DNA of 64,000 nucleotides from Terfezia claveryi. Its lineage: Eukaryota; Ascomycota; Pezizomycetes; Pezizales; Pezizaceae. The notes under the pieces were generated by a model. That model was not told the origin of the DNA. It saw only the letters and a program-made list of their open reading frames with translations, and made no database searches. Location: the NCBI GenBank assembly GCA_015179025.1, contig WHUX01000107.1, positions 120,619-184,618 on the forward strand. Reading direction: 5' to 3'. Position 1 is the first letter of the stretch, and the number at the start of each line of letters is the position of its first letter. Made by a program: the position numbers and the translations under genes. Shown in pieces: positions 30,934-40,302 of the stretch.

Positions 30934-31272
30934 TGTTGGAATATCTTGTTAGGCAGTGGAAGTGATTCTAGCGGAGCGGAGCGGCAGGTGTGTGAACACG
31001 GGTGCACAGCAGATCTATAGTAATATGCCTACTAGAGCGGACGGTAAAACGCGGGGTGGACAATAGAACTGAAGGGTGCAATAATGCGATAGAGAACGAA
31101 GCGAATTGAAGACTTGCATAATTTCATGAAAATACAGGTCCGGAGCCATGTCTATATACATGGAATTTCAGGGTAAAGACAAAGCGCGGGATGTGTTATT
31201 CAACCAATTAAAAGCGAGAAAATGCAAGGATTGCGGATAGCGGTCGGTGGCAACCACAGTGACTCAACCCAA
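30934..31272 (+). mobile_element. Solo LTR-like copy B (inverted partner of copy A)
   Basis: Starts TGTTGGAATATCTTGTTAGG and follows copy A (25630..25977, opposite strand) to about CAACCACAGTGACTCAACCC. The sequence after it (31285-31345) has three 25-bp near-repeats beginning TTGCGT. No interior retrotransposon sequence sits between A and B, so these are independent insertions or ends of a rearranged element. Confidence 0.75.
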
Positions 31273-31675
31273 CATACGGAAAATACTTGCGTACGTGCGA
31301 ACGTAAGACGATTGCGTATGCGCGGACGTAAGGTGCTTGCGTGTGTGCGAGTTCAGCTGAATATTGTCGTTGTGGTGATAATAGCTTTGCCGGACAGCGG
31401 GTTTGGCGCAACAGCAATCTCCGGGTGTATTGGATGTGCGCTTTAACACAACCTTGTTGTGCTTTGTACTTGCAACGATTTCCTTTTTTTCTTTTTTGGA
31501 GTCTATACGTCTATAGAGCATTAGGCTATGGGACGGTCCTGTTCCCTCAGCTTAAAAGACTCGGTACACCCACGGAACAATGGGCCAACTATCCACTAAT
31601 TCAACTGAAGTACAACTGTAGAAGACCTGCCGCCTGTTAAAACTGTAGAGGGGTGCGAAATACCAAATGGGGTAA

Positions 31676-31980
31676 ATGAATCATTCTGTTAAGGAATACC
31701 TCATTGCTGGAAAGTGGACCGAAGCGGAAGCTCATGCAATTGCCGCAAAGTCGTGCCTAGCGGCATTGATAGAGAATATATCTGAGCATGGGCCACAGCG
31801 GACTCGCAGCCTAAATATTACCTTGTTGGAGTATGCAGATTCCTATTGGTTGGAGCATGTGTCGGAAGGTTGCGCTGGCCCATCCCGCCAGACATTCAAA
31901 CAACCCTTTTGTGTTTTCCTTGGGAGTCCAGCTCTACCTAGCCCTTCGTATGGAAATTGGATCTGCCGAAGACAGCAGTT
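31676..31980 (+). pseudogene. Fragment of a fungal NACHT-type NLR (STAND) protein
   Basis: The frame begins NHSVKEYLIAGKWTEAEAHA, then IAAKSCLAALIENISEHGPQ and YADSYWLEHVSEGCAGPSRQ. The run HSVKEYL, then A(I)AKSCL, then YA..YW.EHV is the signature of the winged-helix region that follows the NACHT ATPase in fungal STAND/NLR proteins, just before ankyrin or WD repeats. Neither the Walker motifs nor the repeats are present. The frame stays open into unrelated sequence, so this is a captured or truncated piece, not a gene. Confidence 0.55.
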
Positions 31981-32489
31981 TAGTCGTGAACTAACTGCTT
32001 GGATTGAAATAAACTGTATAAAGTCCACTGGTCCACCCCCCCCCCAACCCTATATTCTTGGTTGCCGCTTGCGACTTCTTATAACAGCCATCACTAGGAA
32101 ATCCGTTACCGGTCACTGCGCAAATCCATCCAGCGTCTCGTCTCAATCGGCAGTGTCTTACCCTTTGACTGCCATTTTCTCTGCTCGGAAACCAACATCT
32201 CCTTCTAGTTTATCTCACGTATCTGTAGTTGATTTCCTTACCACTGCTCTCACTCAATCCACTTCTCCTTCTCCCACCTCAACTGCGCAACCTCTTTCTC
32301 TAACTTCTCAATCATCTCGCTGTAAGTCTTCTCACTGTTTCTCATTTTTTTTTCTCCAGGCCAGCGATTGTTTTCTCGTTCTCCAGAGGCCTGTCCTCAT
32401 TATTCAAACCAGTATAATTATATAAGCTTCCTCCTCCTTCATGTGAAGTAACTCCGCGGTCTTTTCTTCCATCCAAGCCTCCTCCAACT
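31981..32489. other. Low-complexity Ser/Thr/Pro-coding interval, no gene assigned
   Basis: The frame continues open to 32425 but its translation is Ser/Pro-rich and without family resemblance. Pyrimidine-rich DNA explains the lack of stops. Confidence 0.35.
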
Positions 32490-32740
32490 CCTTCTCAGGC
32501 CACGTGACTGCTGTATCGCGGGTCCGCTCTCCCATTGGTATCATTGGGAACACAAAAGCAGATGAATTAGCAGCCTTTAGTTCAGCGCTGGGTCAGGTCA
32601 CCCCTCTAGATTCCATAGTAACGGAGGCTATCCGACAACAGCACCAAGCAATAAGAGCCGAATCGCAAACCATACCAGGCTTTGGCGTTCGGAAGTCAGA
32701 ATGGAACCGACATGCTCCCTCCGCACACCTGGCATAGGGC
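32490..32740 (+). pseudogene. LINE RNase H fragment
   Basis: RSPIGIIGNTKADELAAFSS matches the H.GI.GNE.AD.LA block of non-LTR retrotransposon RNase H, with the key His replaced by Pro. It continues TEAIRQQHQAIRAESQ. The 40-bp array begins directly after it. Confidence 0.5.
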
Positions 32741-32744
32741 TGAT

Positions 32745-33310
32745 CGAGGGCCTATAGGGCACTGAGCGAGCATATATTGTCCGGAGCAGGCCTATAGGGC
32801 ACCGAGCTAGCATATATTACCCGGAGCAGGCCTATAGGGCACTGAGCGAGCATATATTACCCGGAGAAGCTGTAAGGCACCGAGCAAGCCTATAAGGCAC
32901 CGAGCTAGCATATATTGCCCGGAGCAGGCCTATAGGGCACCGAGCAAGCATATATTGTCCGGAGCAGGCCTATAAGGCACTGAGCAAGCATATTTTACCC
33001 CGAGCAAGCATATTTTACCCGGAGCAGGCCTATAGGGCACTGAGCAAACATATATTACCCGGAGCAGGCCTATAGGGCACTGAGCGAGCATATAAGGCAC
33101 TGAGCCAGCATATATTGCCCTGAGCGAGCCTGTATTGCTCTGTGCAAGCCTATATTGCCCGGAGCGAACCTATATTGCACCAAGTGAGCCTGCCTGTATT
33201 GCTCCGAGCATGCCTATATGTATTGCTTCGAGCATGCCTATAAAACCCCGAAGCGAGCTTATGAGGCCCCAATTAAGCCTATCAAGCCCCGACTAAGCCT
33301 ATAAGTCCCC
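32745..33310 (-). repeat. Second 40-bp-unit array
   Basis: About 13 units follow GGGCACTGAGCGAGCATATA then TTGTCCGGAGCAGGCCTATA. They are the reverse complement of the unit at 12.94-13.47 kb and match the inner right arm there (CCGGAGCAGGCCTATAAGGC). Towards the right end the units degrade to CGAGCATGCCTATATG-like forms. Confidence 0.95.
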
Positions 33311-33504
33311 CAAGTTGCCATACGTCTAAAGCCTATCTCTTGGATTAGTGCTGAGTTGTTCGCTATTTGATATAAGTAGTAGAGCAGGCCACGAAACAAG
33401 TGAAGAGAATCAATTTCCCTAGAAATAGATCCACTTGCACCCAATTGCTCTCAGAGCATCTTCTAAATAATAAAACATCAAGGAAATATTTGTAGCCAAA
33501 AAAA
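33311..33504. other. Spacer between the array and its long-unit flank
   Basis: No gene seen. Confidence 0.3.
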
Positions 33505-33905
33505 ATCCTGCTCCGAGACTGTAATATAGTAGATAGTTGATATCTATATATTAGTGCTTATAACCCTCCCCCCAAAAAAAAAAAATATCATATATGTATA
33601 CCTGAACTTCGGAATAGCTTTCTAGCTTCATAGGTTACTCAGAATAGCTAAAGAAAATCGTACTCCAAGATCAAATAGCTCCTCGGAGGCTGTAATACAG
33701 TGGATAGTTGATATTCTATATATAAGCGCTTATACCCGTTCCCCTCCCCAACTATCATTATACACTTGAAGTCCGGAATAGCTTTCTAGCTTCATAGGTT
33801 ACTCAGAGTAGCTAAAGAAAATCCTGCTCCGAGATCAAATAGCTCCTCCGAGGCTGTAATATAGTGGATAGTTGATATTCTATATATCAGCGCTTCTATA
33901 ACACC
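33505..33905 (+). repeat. 165-171-bp tandem repeat, 2.4 copies
   Basis: Copies start near TGCTCCGAGACTGTAATATA (33510), about 33681 and about 33845 and contain GTGGATAGTTGATATTCTAT, TAGCTTTCTAGCTTCATAGG and TACTCAGA(A/G)TAGCTAAAGA. The reverse complement of this module flanks the array at 12.5-12.9 kb. Confidence 0.9.
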
Positions 33906-34654
33906 CCTGATTAAGACCAAAACAGCTCATATAGACTCGTTTGTTCAGTGGTTATAGACCTTGTTCAACAATATAGGCTCGCTTAGGGCAATATAGAGTG
34001 AAAATGGGAAAGACACTTAATGCCAAAAGATCCAAAATGCACGCTTGAATACATAGCAAAGCATATCCCAAATCGTAGGTCAAACCGAATCTGTCCCTGT
34101 CCGAATTTATCCGGTGTATATGTAGATGTAGTCTAGCAAACGCAGCACTCATTGCGACCGGGGTAGTTGACATGGATGATTACACCATCACGGATCAAAA
34201 CTAGGTCAAAAACTGTATAGAGTAAAGGACAAATGCAGCCCTGTGCGAGGCTGCAGCTATCCGCTAGCTATCCGCGACCTTTCCACACAAAATCCGGCGG
34301 AAAAATAAGCAATTTTTTCGGCGGAACAGCACACCGGCTTGGAGCGGCGCGTTGCAACCTCACGGGCCCTACATCGGAACAAGCCGGTACTTTAAGTTTT
34401 CGCTCGTTTCGGAGGGACAGGGAGGAGAGGGGGAGCATTGGACATGTGAGGGGAGATGAGGGTCACCCGGGTCAGATGGATCATTTTGATCCTCTAAACA
34501 GGGTCATTGAACAAACCATGCGACTTTTTTGTCTCTTTCTTTGTTTTTTAGTTTAGCACTTTGAATCCGGCGGGGGTCCGCAATTTTTCAAAAAAAGGAA
34601 AAAAAAAAGAAGAATATGGCTCCTTCCGGTTAGCCCTCACAATCCCAGCCTCGT
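33906..34654. other. Unassigned interval
   Basis: No convincing gene. 34233..34556 is open on the plus strand but has no family resemblance and includes homopolymers at its end. ATATAGGCTCGCTTAGGGCA at about 33970 is a stray array-like unit. Confidence 0.35.
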
Positions 34655-35010
34655 GCCTAACTTGGCTAAGCTCGCATATACGATTCATCATGCTTTGTCT
34701 TGGCTGTTACCTCAAATATGGAATATGGTAACGTGGTACATGCTGCTATCCAATCACATTCCATTCGGCTCAGTCCGGTATCACAATCCCACCTCCTGCC
34801 TCGTCATGCCTTGTCTTCCATTGGCTGTTACCTATCCCCGCCGGCACTTCTGTCACCTGGTACATTCTTATCAACACCGCTATCCAATCAAATTTCATTC
34901 GGCTCACTTTGGCTAATCCCAGTCTCTGCCTCACATGGTTAAGCTCGCATGAACGATTCCTGATGCCTTGTCTTGGCTGTTACCTATCACCACTGCTGAT
35001 GTACAAGGTG
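34655..35010 (+). promoter_or_regulatory. Duplicated upstream region of the metallothionein-like gene
   Basis: The block TAAGCTCGCAT..ACGATTC..GATGC(C/T)TTGTCTTGGCTGTTACC occurs at about 34666 and 34938. Between them the pair TATCCAATCA(C/A)ATT(C/T)CATTCGGCTCA repeats at about 34750 and 34869. The CCAATCA cores are CCAAT-box-like. A third TTGGCTGTTACCTATC is at about 34818. Its position 280-620 bp before a probable metallothionein start suggests a duplicated promoter; no factor site is proven. Confidence 0.4.
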
Positions 35011-35285
35011 ATCATATTGAGGTGCCGGCTCTTCGATAATGAGATGAAGTGGGTCCTTGCGACTTACACCAGTATGATCCCTCCTAACCTATGCTGGGGT
35101 AGGAAAAGTTTCGGATATGGCTGTGCTCCATAAATGTCAGGTATCTTACCTTCCAACTCCTTCACATATATCACCTTCAAACACACTCGTCCTCATCTGC
35201 CCATCCTTCGACGGAACAAACTCATCGCCTTTACTACATCCTCCGTCTCAACTAAACTCGCCTTATTCCCCTACCATAAATCAAA

Positions 35286-35425
35286 ATGCACGGTTGTGGT
35301 TGTTGCTGTAACGGTAGCTGCAGCGGAAGCTGTGGTTGCGGAACTTGCACGGTACGTAACCCTCCTTGAGCTCTTATTAGTATTAGTCCAAATGCTAATG
35401 TATTTGAGAATTAATCCAGCACTAA
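35286..35425 (+). CDS. Metallothionein-like Cys-rich micropeptide (about 23 residues)
   Basis: An ATG at 35286 opens a frame reading MHGCGCCCNGSCSGSC, then GCGTCT, up to 35351. Eight cysteines fall at positions 4, 6, 7, 8, 12, 16, 18 and 21, all other residues being Gly, Ser, Asn, Thr or His. This is the composition and CxC spacing of small fungal copper metallothioneins (for example the 25-26-residue Neurospora and Agaricus proteins), which bind Cu(I) in the cytosol. Exon 1 ends at a clear donor, GTACGT (35352). A branch-like GCTAATG (35394) lies 19 nt before the acceptor AATCCAG (35419), after which CAC TAA ends the protein. Unspliced, it would stop at 35369 after 27 codons, so the Cys core is the same either way. 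The region just before the ATG (35140-35285) is pyrimidine-rich like a fungal leader. No long ORF competes with a known family on either strand. Confidence 0.65.
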
Positions 35426-35784
35426 GCTGTCTTCTTTCCACACCATCGGGACCTTCCTGAGCTGATCGATTCTCGACATCTGAATTTGTCAATGTCCATA
35501 GTAGAAGTTCGCTTGAGAATCAGAATTGGATCTATTCTCAAACCAGGTTATCTATAATCGGCGGGCTGTTATCCACGGCTGGCGCCGCGTTCACAACTAG
35601 GGTTGGTTCAATTGGCTTTTTTGTCTTGGTTTTGTTTGCAATCGGGTTGGCGGAAGGAATCTGTTGGTTATGTACGAATGTTAAGAAATGAGTTCAAATA
35701 CTATCGATTTCCGTGAACGCTGCAGCAACAAAATGACCATTGCGCGGCGTATCTATGCCGCTACTGAGTTACTATTGTTAGGGT
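35426..35784. other. 3' flank of the metallothionein-like gene
   Basis: No gene seen. Should contain the 3' untranslated region and terminator of the small gene. Confidence 0.35.
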
Positions 35785-35985
35785 AAAACCTGCTCGTAAG
35801 CATATCAGTTTTAAGCATACCTCGGTCATAGCCCTGTAGAATCTATACAATTGCTTGCTTCCTCGTTATAATCATCAATATACTGACCTACCGCTGGAAG
35901 GTATCAGAAAAACCTCTTTGTAAGCATACCCGCGGGCTAGAAGTAGGTATGTAGGTATGCTTATAAAGAGGTTATGCTTATATAT
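35785..35985. mobile_element. Remnant related to the 26.3-kb MITE
   Basis: CGTAAGCATATCAGTTTTAA then GCATACCTCGGTC at 35793 resembles the left subterminal pattern of the 26.3-kb MITE. AACCTCTTTGTAAGCATACC (about 35910) and GGTATGCTTATAAAGAGGTT (about 35951) form a short imperfect inverted repeat. Ends and target duplication are not clear. Confidence 0.45.
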
Positions 35986-36399
35986 CAAAGGAGGGCGCTG
36001 GAAGATCCTAAAGATTGGGGAGACCTGGACCGCCCGATTTTGGTCAAGGATGAAGACGGAGAAGAGTGGGACGCTGTGGAGGCATTTTTCAGCTTCCTAT
36101 ATAGAAAATTGCGTTAATAAGAAAGCAGATGAAAAGAGCGCCACAAGGGGCGATATACGCATGATGGCGATGTCGTGACCTGCCAGTCTGAGAACACGCA
36201 GACGGCTAATACACGCACACATCGGGGAAGCCCACGAACACTAATATTTATCTACGCTGGGATGGGCTGGTCTTCGCTGGCCGGTAGCTCCTAATCCACA
36301 AGGGCTAGGTACCTTGGTCGAGTTCATGGATAGAGTGATGCGGACATGACACTCTCTCCTTTGTCCGTTTTTTTTTTTTTTTTTTTTGGGGGGGGCATT
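35986..36399. other. Unassigned interval with a short coding-like stretch and poly(T)/poly(G) tract
   Basis: From about 36002 to 36110 a plus frame reads EDPKDWGDLDRPILVKDEDG then EEWDAVEAFF, acidic and protein-like but not recognised and quickly closed by stops. A run of about 19 T followed by 8 G lies at 36369-36396. Confidence 0.3.
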
Positions 36400-37560
36400 T
36401 ATTCAGTATTGGAGAATCCACTAAGTAAAGATGTAGATTACATACTACAAAGGCTCAAAAAAGACCTTACTATTTCTAACCTCTATAAATCTGCCTCCTT
36501 AATATCATATTTTACTTGTTTTGAGGTTCTTGATTAAGCTACTTTAGCCTTACTGTATCCCCAAGTAGCCTTAGTACTCTCTCTAAACCTTTTACTTGCT
36601 TTAGCATACTCTAGAGTCTCTTTTACCTTTTGTTCTTTAGCTAACTTCTGTGTCTCCTACTGTATAGCCTTCTTAGCTGCTAGAGCTGTAGCAGCTGCAA
36701 TACAAGCTTTCTCTTCCTCAATATTTACTAAATTAAGTGTATGAGGACCTTGTAGCTACTTTGTTGAACAAGGTTTTATTAGTGTATTTGAATGAAGATC
36801 TTTGATCCCTAAAGAGTTAAGATCAACAACTCAATATTAAACAATCTTGCTTTCCATATATCTAAGAGATTTTTGAACTTTCTTCTAAAAATAAGGAGTT
36901 AAATTATAGCTGAGAGCTTCTGCTCGAAGGTAGTCCATCTTAAATGGAGGAGAAGGACTAGGCTAGGTTATCTCAATAATCTTTTTCTGATGTTGATCCA
37001 CTACTTTTTCTAGACTATATGGCTATATTCTTAAAGCTTCAAATCTACTCAAAATATTAGTTTTAGTTAATACTCGATTATGACCAATACAAAGACACTC
37101 CCAGAACTCTTGCTTTCCAAATGGTTGCCCAGGATACTTATATATAAAGTCTTAAAGTATAGTTCGATATGCTTATCCTAAAGGTCTAAAACAGGCTATA
37201 TCAAGTAGTTATATTAGGTGTATAGAGTGTAGTAGGAGACAATAAGGAACAATTTGATGGTCGAGCATATATTCAACAACTAGCTAAGTAATGTGTAAGC
37301 TATGCCCATTTACAATAAGTATGCACTAAGTGGGGGTATATCAGGTGAGTTGGAAAACCTATTTGAAGTTATATATTTATCAAAGTACTTTATAATATAG
37401 TCCAACCCTAGATCATTGTCTATATAGCTACTAAGTAATTGGCTAAATGTTGCAGACCTTGAATCAGTACCATGAAATATAATATAATGCACTATATTTA
37501 TCCATATAACAAATAGTGGAATCATATGACTAGTTATATTGATAGTTTCTAGTACTGAAT
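36400..37560 (-). pseudogene. RIP-damaged pogo-type (DDE_1) transposase
   Basis: With stops ignored, the minus strand reads VEYMLDHQIVPYCLLLHSIH, then DIACFRPLG and AYRTIL, then DFIYKYPGQPFGKQEFWECL and VLTKTNILSRFEA. This is the C-terminal DDE_1 block of fungal pogo/Fot1 transposases (VPYCLLPHSTHLLQPLD-type). The tail is a Lys/Glu-rich coiled-coil-like EETQKLAKEQKVKETLEY. At least ten in-frame stops are present. The DNA is strongly AT-rich, consistent with RIP. Termini were not found. Confidence 0.65.
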
Positions 37561-37609
37561 AGAAGTCATGATTGTCATCTGTTATAACTACTTTAAATTA
37601 TACATTTGT

Positions 37610-38093
37610 GTAACATGGCTCTAGGAATAAGGTGACTAAGAGGTATGCTAGAGCAAGAGCAGGGCTAAGATAAGATACATATAGGAATAATACGTGTGTG
37701 ACTAGGGGTAGGCTGAGACAAGACAAAAGCAAGGGGCAAGAGGTAAGGACAAGGTATCAGAGGGAGGCAGCTGTACTGTCGAGCTGTTCCCAAGATAAGG
37801 GGGTGCACAAGGAGATGCACAAGCAGTGAAGAGGTAAAGTCCTGTATTTAGTATATATGATGTTGGATGGGGATCCAATATGAGTGCAAGAGTGAGCAGA
37901 TATATATACATAGTAGCCTAAGAAGCTAAGGCTGATAACAGAATAAGCTTTCCAAGATTCCTATCTTGGAGGCTAAGCAGGATAACAATAACCCATTACC
38001 TGCATCGTAGGTGATGCCGAAGGAACAATAATAATAACCTATCACCTGTGATTGCAGGTGATGATAAAGATAACTAAGCATATAGTTGTAACA
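37610..38093 (+). mobile_element. AT-shifted copy of the 27.2-kb solo LTR
   Basis: Begins TGTAACATGGCTCTAGGAAT and ends AGTTGTAACA. It shares in order GGGGGTGCACAAGGAG, GTTGGATGGGGATCCAA, AGAATAAGCTT(T/C)CC and ATCACCTGTGATTGCAGGTG with the other copy. Most differences are C-to-T or G-to-A. No matching target duplication was seen. Confidence 0.8.
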
Positions 38094-38449
38094 CTATCCC
38101 TCCTTTAGACTGGATTTTTTTTTTTTTATTTTTTTAAATACTGAGTACTCCTATGTAGCCCCAATGAGGAGCTATGAGGAGCCACCTGGAAGCCCGGTGA
38201 GTTCAAGGGGAAGGCAAGTTAATCTGCCAGCCTCTGCACAAGAGGAACTAAATATATATATAGGAGCGAGGCCCCCTACTGTCATTAACGGACTAGCCGA
38301 TGACTCGAGAGCCTGACTAAGCCTCGATTCCAGTAAAACCGCAGAACTAGGACTAAACAAGAAAAGAAAATTAAGGCAAATGAAACTCGTGATATCTTAT
38401 GGACTTTAAAACAAATGGAACTCATGAAATCTGGCACTGCCTCTCTCTC
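38094..38449. other. Spacer downstream of the LINE
   Basis: No gene seen. Two near-copies of AAATG(G/A)AACTC(A/G)TGA(A/T)ATCT at about 38378 and 38412 form a short tandem; the LINE poly(A) (poly(T) on this strand) begins at about 38449. Confidence 0.35.
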
Positions 38450-40130
38450 TTTTTTTTTTTAAACTAGCTCTCCATATAGTAGCTCGAAAAAGGCCTCGGT
38501 GGCTTCATATCTCTCCTCGCCCTCCTCTCTCCAAACCGGCTTGTCTAGCTCTTCCCAGCTCTCTCTGTCCCCTAGCAGGCCCCCACAAATTTGGTTGAAG
38601 TGAGGGCAATTGAAGATTATGTGCTCTTCAGTTTCGGTGGGTGGCCGCATGGGCACTCTGCTGATTCCGATTTACCGATATGGTGTAACCAGCTCTGTTG
38701 TGGACCTCTATTGGTACATAGCCACATGTAAGCTGACAGAGCCTGCCGATTCTACTCCACTCTCCTTAACCCAAAGCCTGTTTTGGTCTTCGATTCTTTC
38801 CGCCTGGCTTTGGAGGTTGCACGTAAACCTCCTTCCGTTATCGTACATTTTTTCCCTACGAATTCGCCTACGTGTGACTGTAGGCTTGCTGATCGGTCTG
38901 CCTTCTCATTGCCTAGGATGCCTAGGTGGCCTCTGACCCATGATAGTTAGAGGTCCCTATGCTGGTTAGATGTGATGAGGGATTTAATACTTTTTTCGAT
39001 GCCAGATCTGGGTGGGGACCCCGAACTCATATTGTGGACTACCTGTATTGCTGCCTGAGAGTCGGATAAAATTGCTAGCATATCCGCATTTTCCTGTTGT
39101 AGGGCAATTTGCATCGCAAAGAGTTCGCCGTCTGCTACTGTTGCTTGGTCCCCCAGATAGCTACCATAATTCTCCATTGTGCCTCCTCTGCGGTCTTTAC
39201 TGTGGACTCCACTCACTACTATCCCTTTCCTTCCAGTACCGTCCGTGTAACACGTCCTCCATCCTTCCTCTAGTATTGACCCTATTCCTACTACTCAAGT
39301 GCCTAACTGTTTAGAGGATTCAGACTTCAGATATATCATTGTTCAGTGAATAATAGGGAAAGGTGTAGTGTCCTCTCTATCACCCCATGAGAGCTCATGA
39401 AGGTCTCCGCCATTTAGGTAGAACGCCTCCGAAATTGGGGTTCTCTTGTGGTGTAAGTCGTTGCTCTAGTGCCATAATGTGTCTTCTCCGATAAATTTCT
39501 TGACTTGTCGATCACCTGTCCTGACTGCTCTTGCCGCCCAGCATGGCTTCATGTCCTCTATCTTCTCTTGTAGTGGTTCGATATTGGCGATCCATTCCAG
39601 GCTTTGGTGACTCGAGCCATGGAAACCCCCAGTGATCTTCCGTAGAGCTTGATATTCTAGGCGTTGCATTGGCTGCAAGAGTTGAAACTCTTGTAGCTTC
39701 TGCAGCTCCGCTCCCTAAGTGAAGATGGTTCTTATGCAGCTTGTGTAGAGGGATCTGAGGGCGATTGGGTTCATGCCCCTATTTTGGTTTCCTAGGCTGG
39801 TGAGTACCTTTAAAACCTTCTGTGCCTTCGAGATCCTCTGTGTGATGTGTGTCTTCTATAAGAGGTTGCTGGCTAACGTGATGCCTAGGGTTTTGTAGTA
39901 CTTGATCTTGCCCTTGCTGTAGAAGTCTAGTCTGGACTCCTTGCTTGGGTCCCATTGGAGTTTATCCTCGTGTACTACCTCATCGAGTACTCTCCCCACA
40001 TTCTAGACTAATAGGTTGTGGTTTCTGGTATTGAGGCTGCTCACAATGAGGGGGTTGACATCGTCTACATATGAGAACAATTGGATGACTAGTAATGGAG
40101 CTCCAGTGATAAGGAGACTTGGGCATGACT
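38450..40130 (-). pseudogene. 5'-truncated LINE (Tad-like non-LTR retrotransposon) ORF2
   Basis: The minus strand carries the C-terminal half of ORF2. The reverse-transcriptase catalytic box FSYVDDVN is at about 40054-40077 (YVDD 40060..40071), then thumb sequences, then MQRLEYQALRKITGG and WIANIEPLQEKIEDMKPCWA (39466..39678). RNase H residues follow in TVADGELFAMQIALQQ and AILSDSQAAIQVVHNM (38947..39216). The end is the zinc knuckle TETEEHIIFNCPHFNQICGG and a stop at 38459. Several stops interrupt it. Sequence upstream of the YVDD box is lost at about 40130, a normal 5' truncation. Poly(A) follows the stop with no 3' untranslated region, the stop codon TAA itself running into the A tract. 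Confidence 0.85.
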
Positions 40131-40302
40131 ACCAACAAAGTTAATACGGAAACAACAAAATAAGAACAAGAATAAGAATAAGAACAAGAAAAAGAACAAG
40201 AACCCCAACTCCAAATAACAACAAGAATGAGAGTTAGACAGACACCGCCATATAACTCTCAAAAGGTACAATATTATTCGATGACATCATTCGACTGGGT
40301 AA
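40131..40302. other. A-rich simple sequence and chromovirus target site
   Basis: 40155-40205 is an AAGAAC/AAGAAT-type simple repeat. The pentamer GGTAA at 40298..40302 is the left target duplication of the chromovirus. Confidence 0.5.

Noticed and set aside
31676..32425. A single 249-codon gene
   Set aside because: Only the first 100 codons match the NLR family; the rest is pyrimidine-rich low-complexity sequence without protein character.
34233..34556. A 107-codon plus-strand frame upstream of the metallothionein-like gene
   Set aside because: No family resemblance, hydrophobic homopolymeric end and no transcription signals; treated as chance.
35134..35460. A 108-codon Val/Ala-rich frame overlapping the metallothionein-like gene
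   Set aside because: It reads the Cys-codon-rich exon in another phase (VVVVAVTVAAAEAV), which explains its composition; the Cys frame is the meaningful one.
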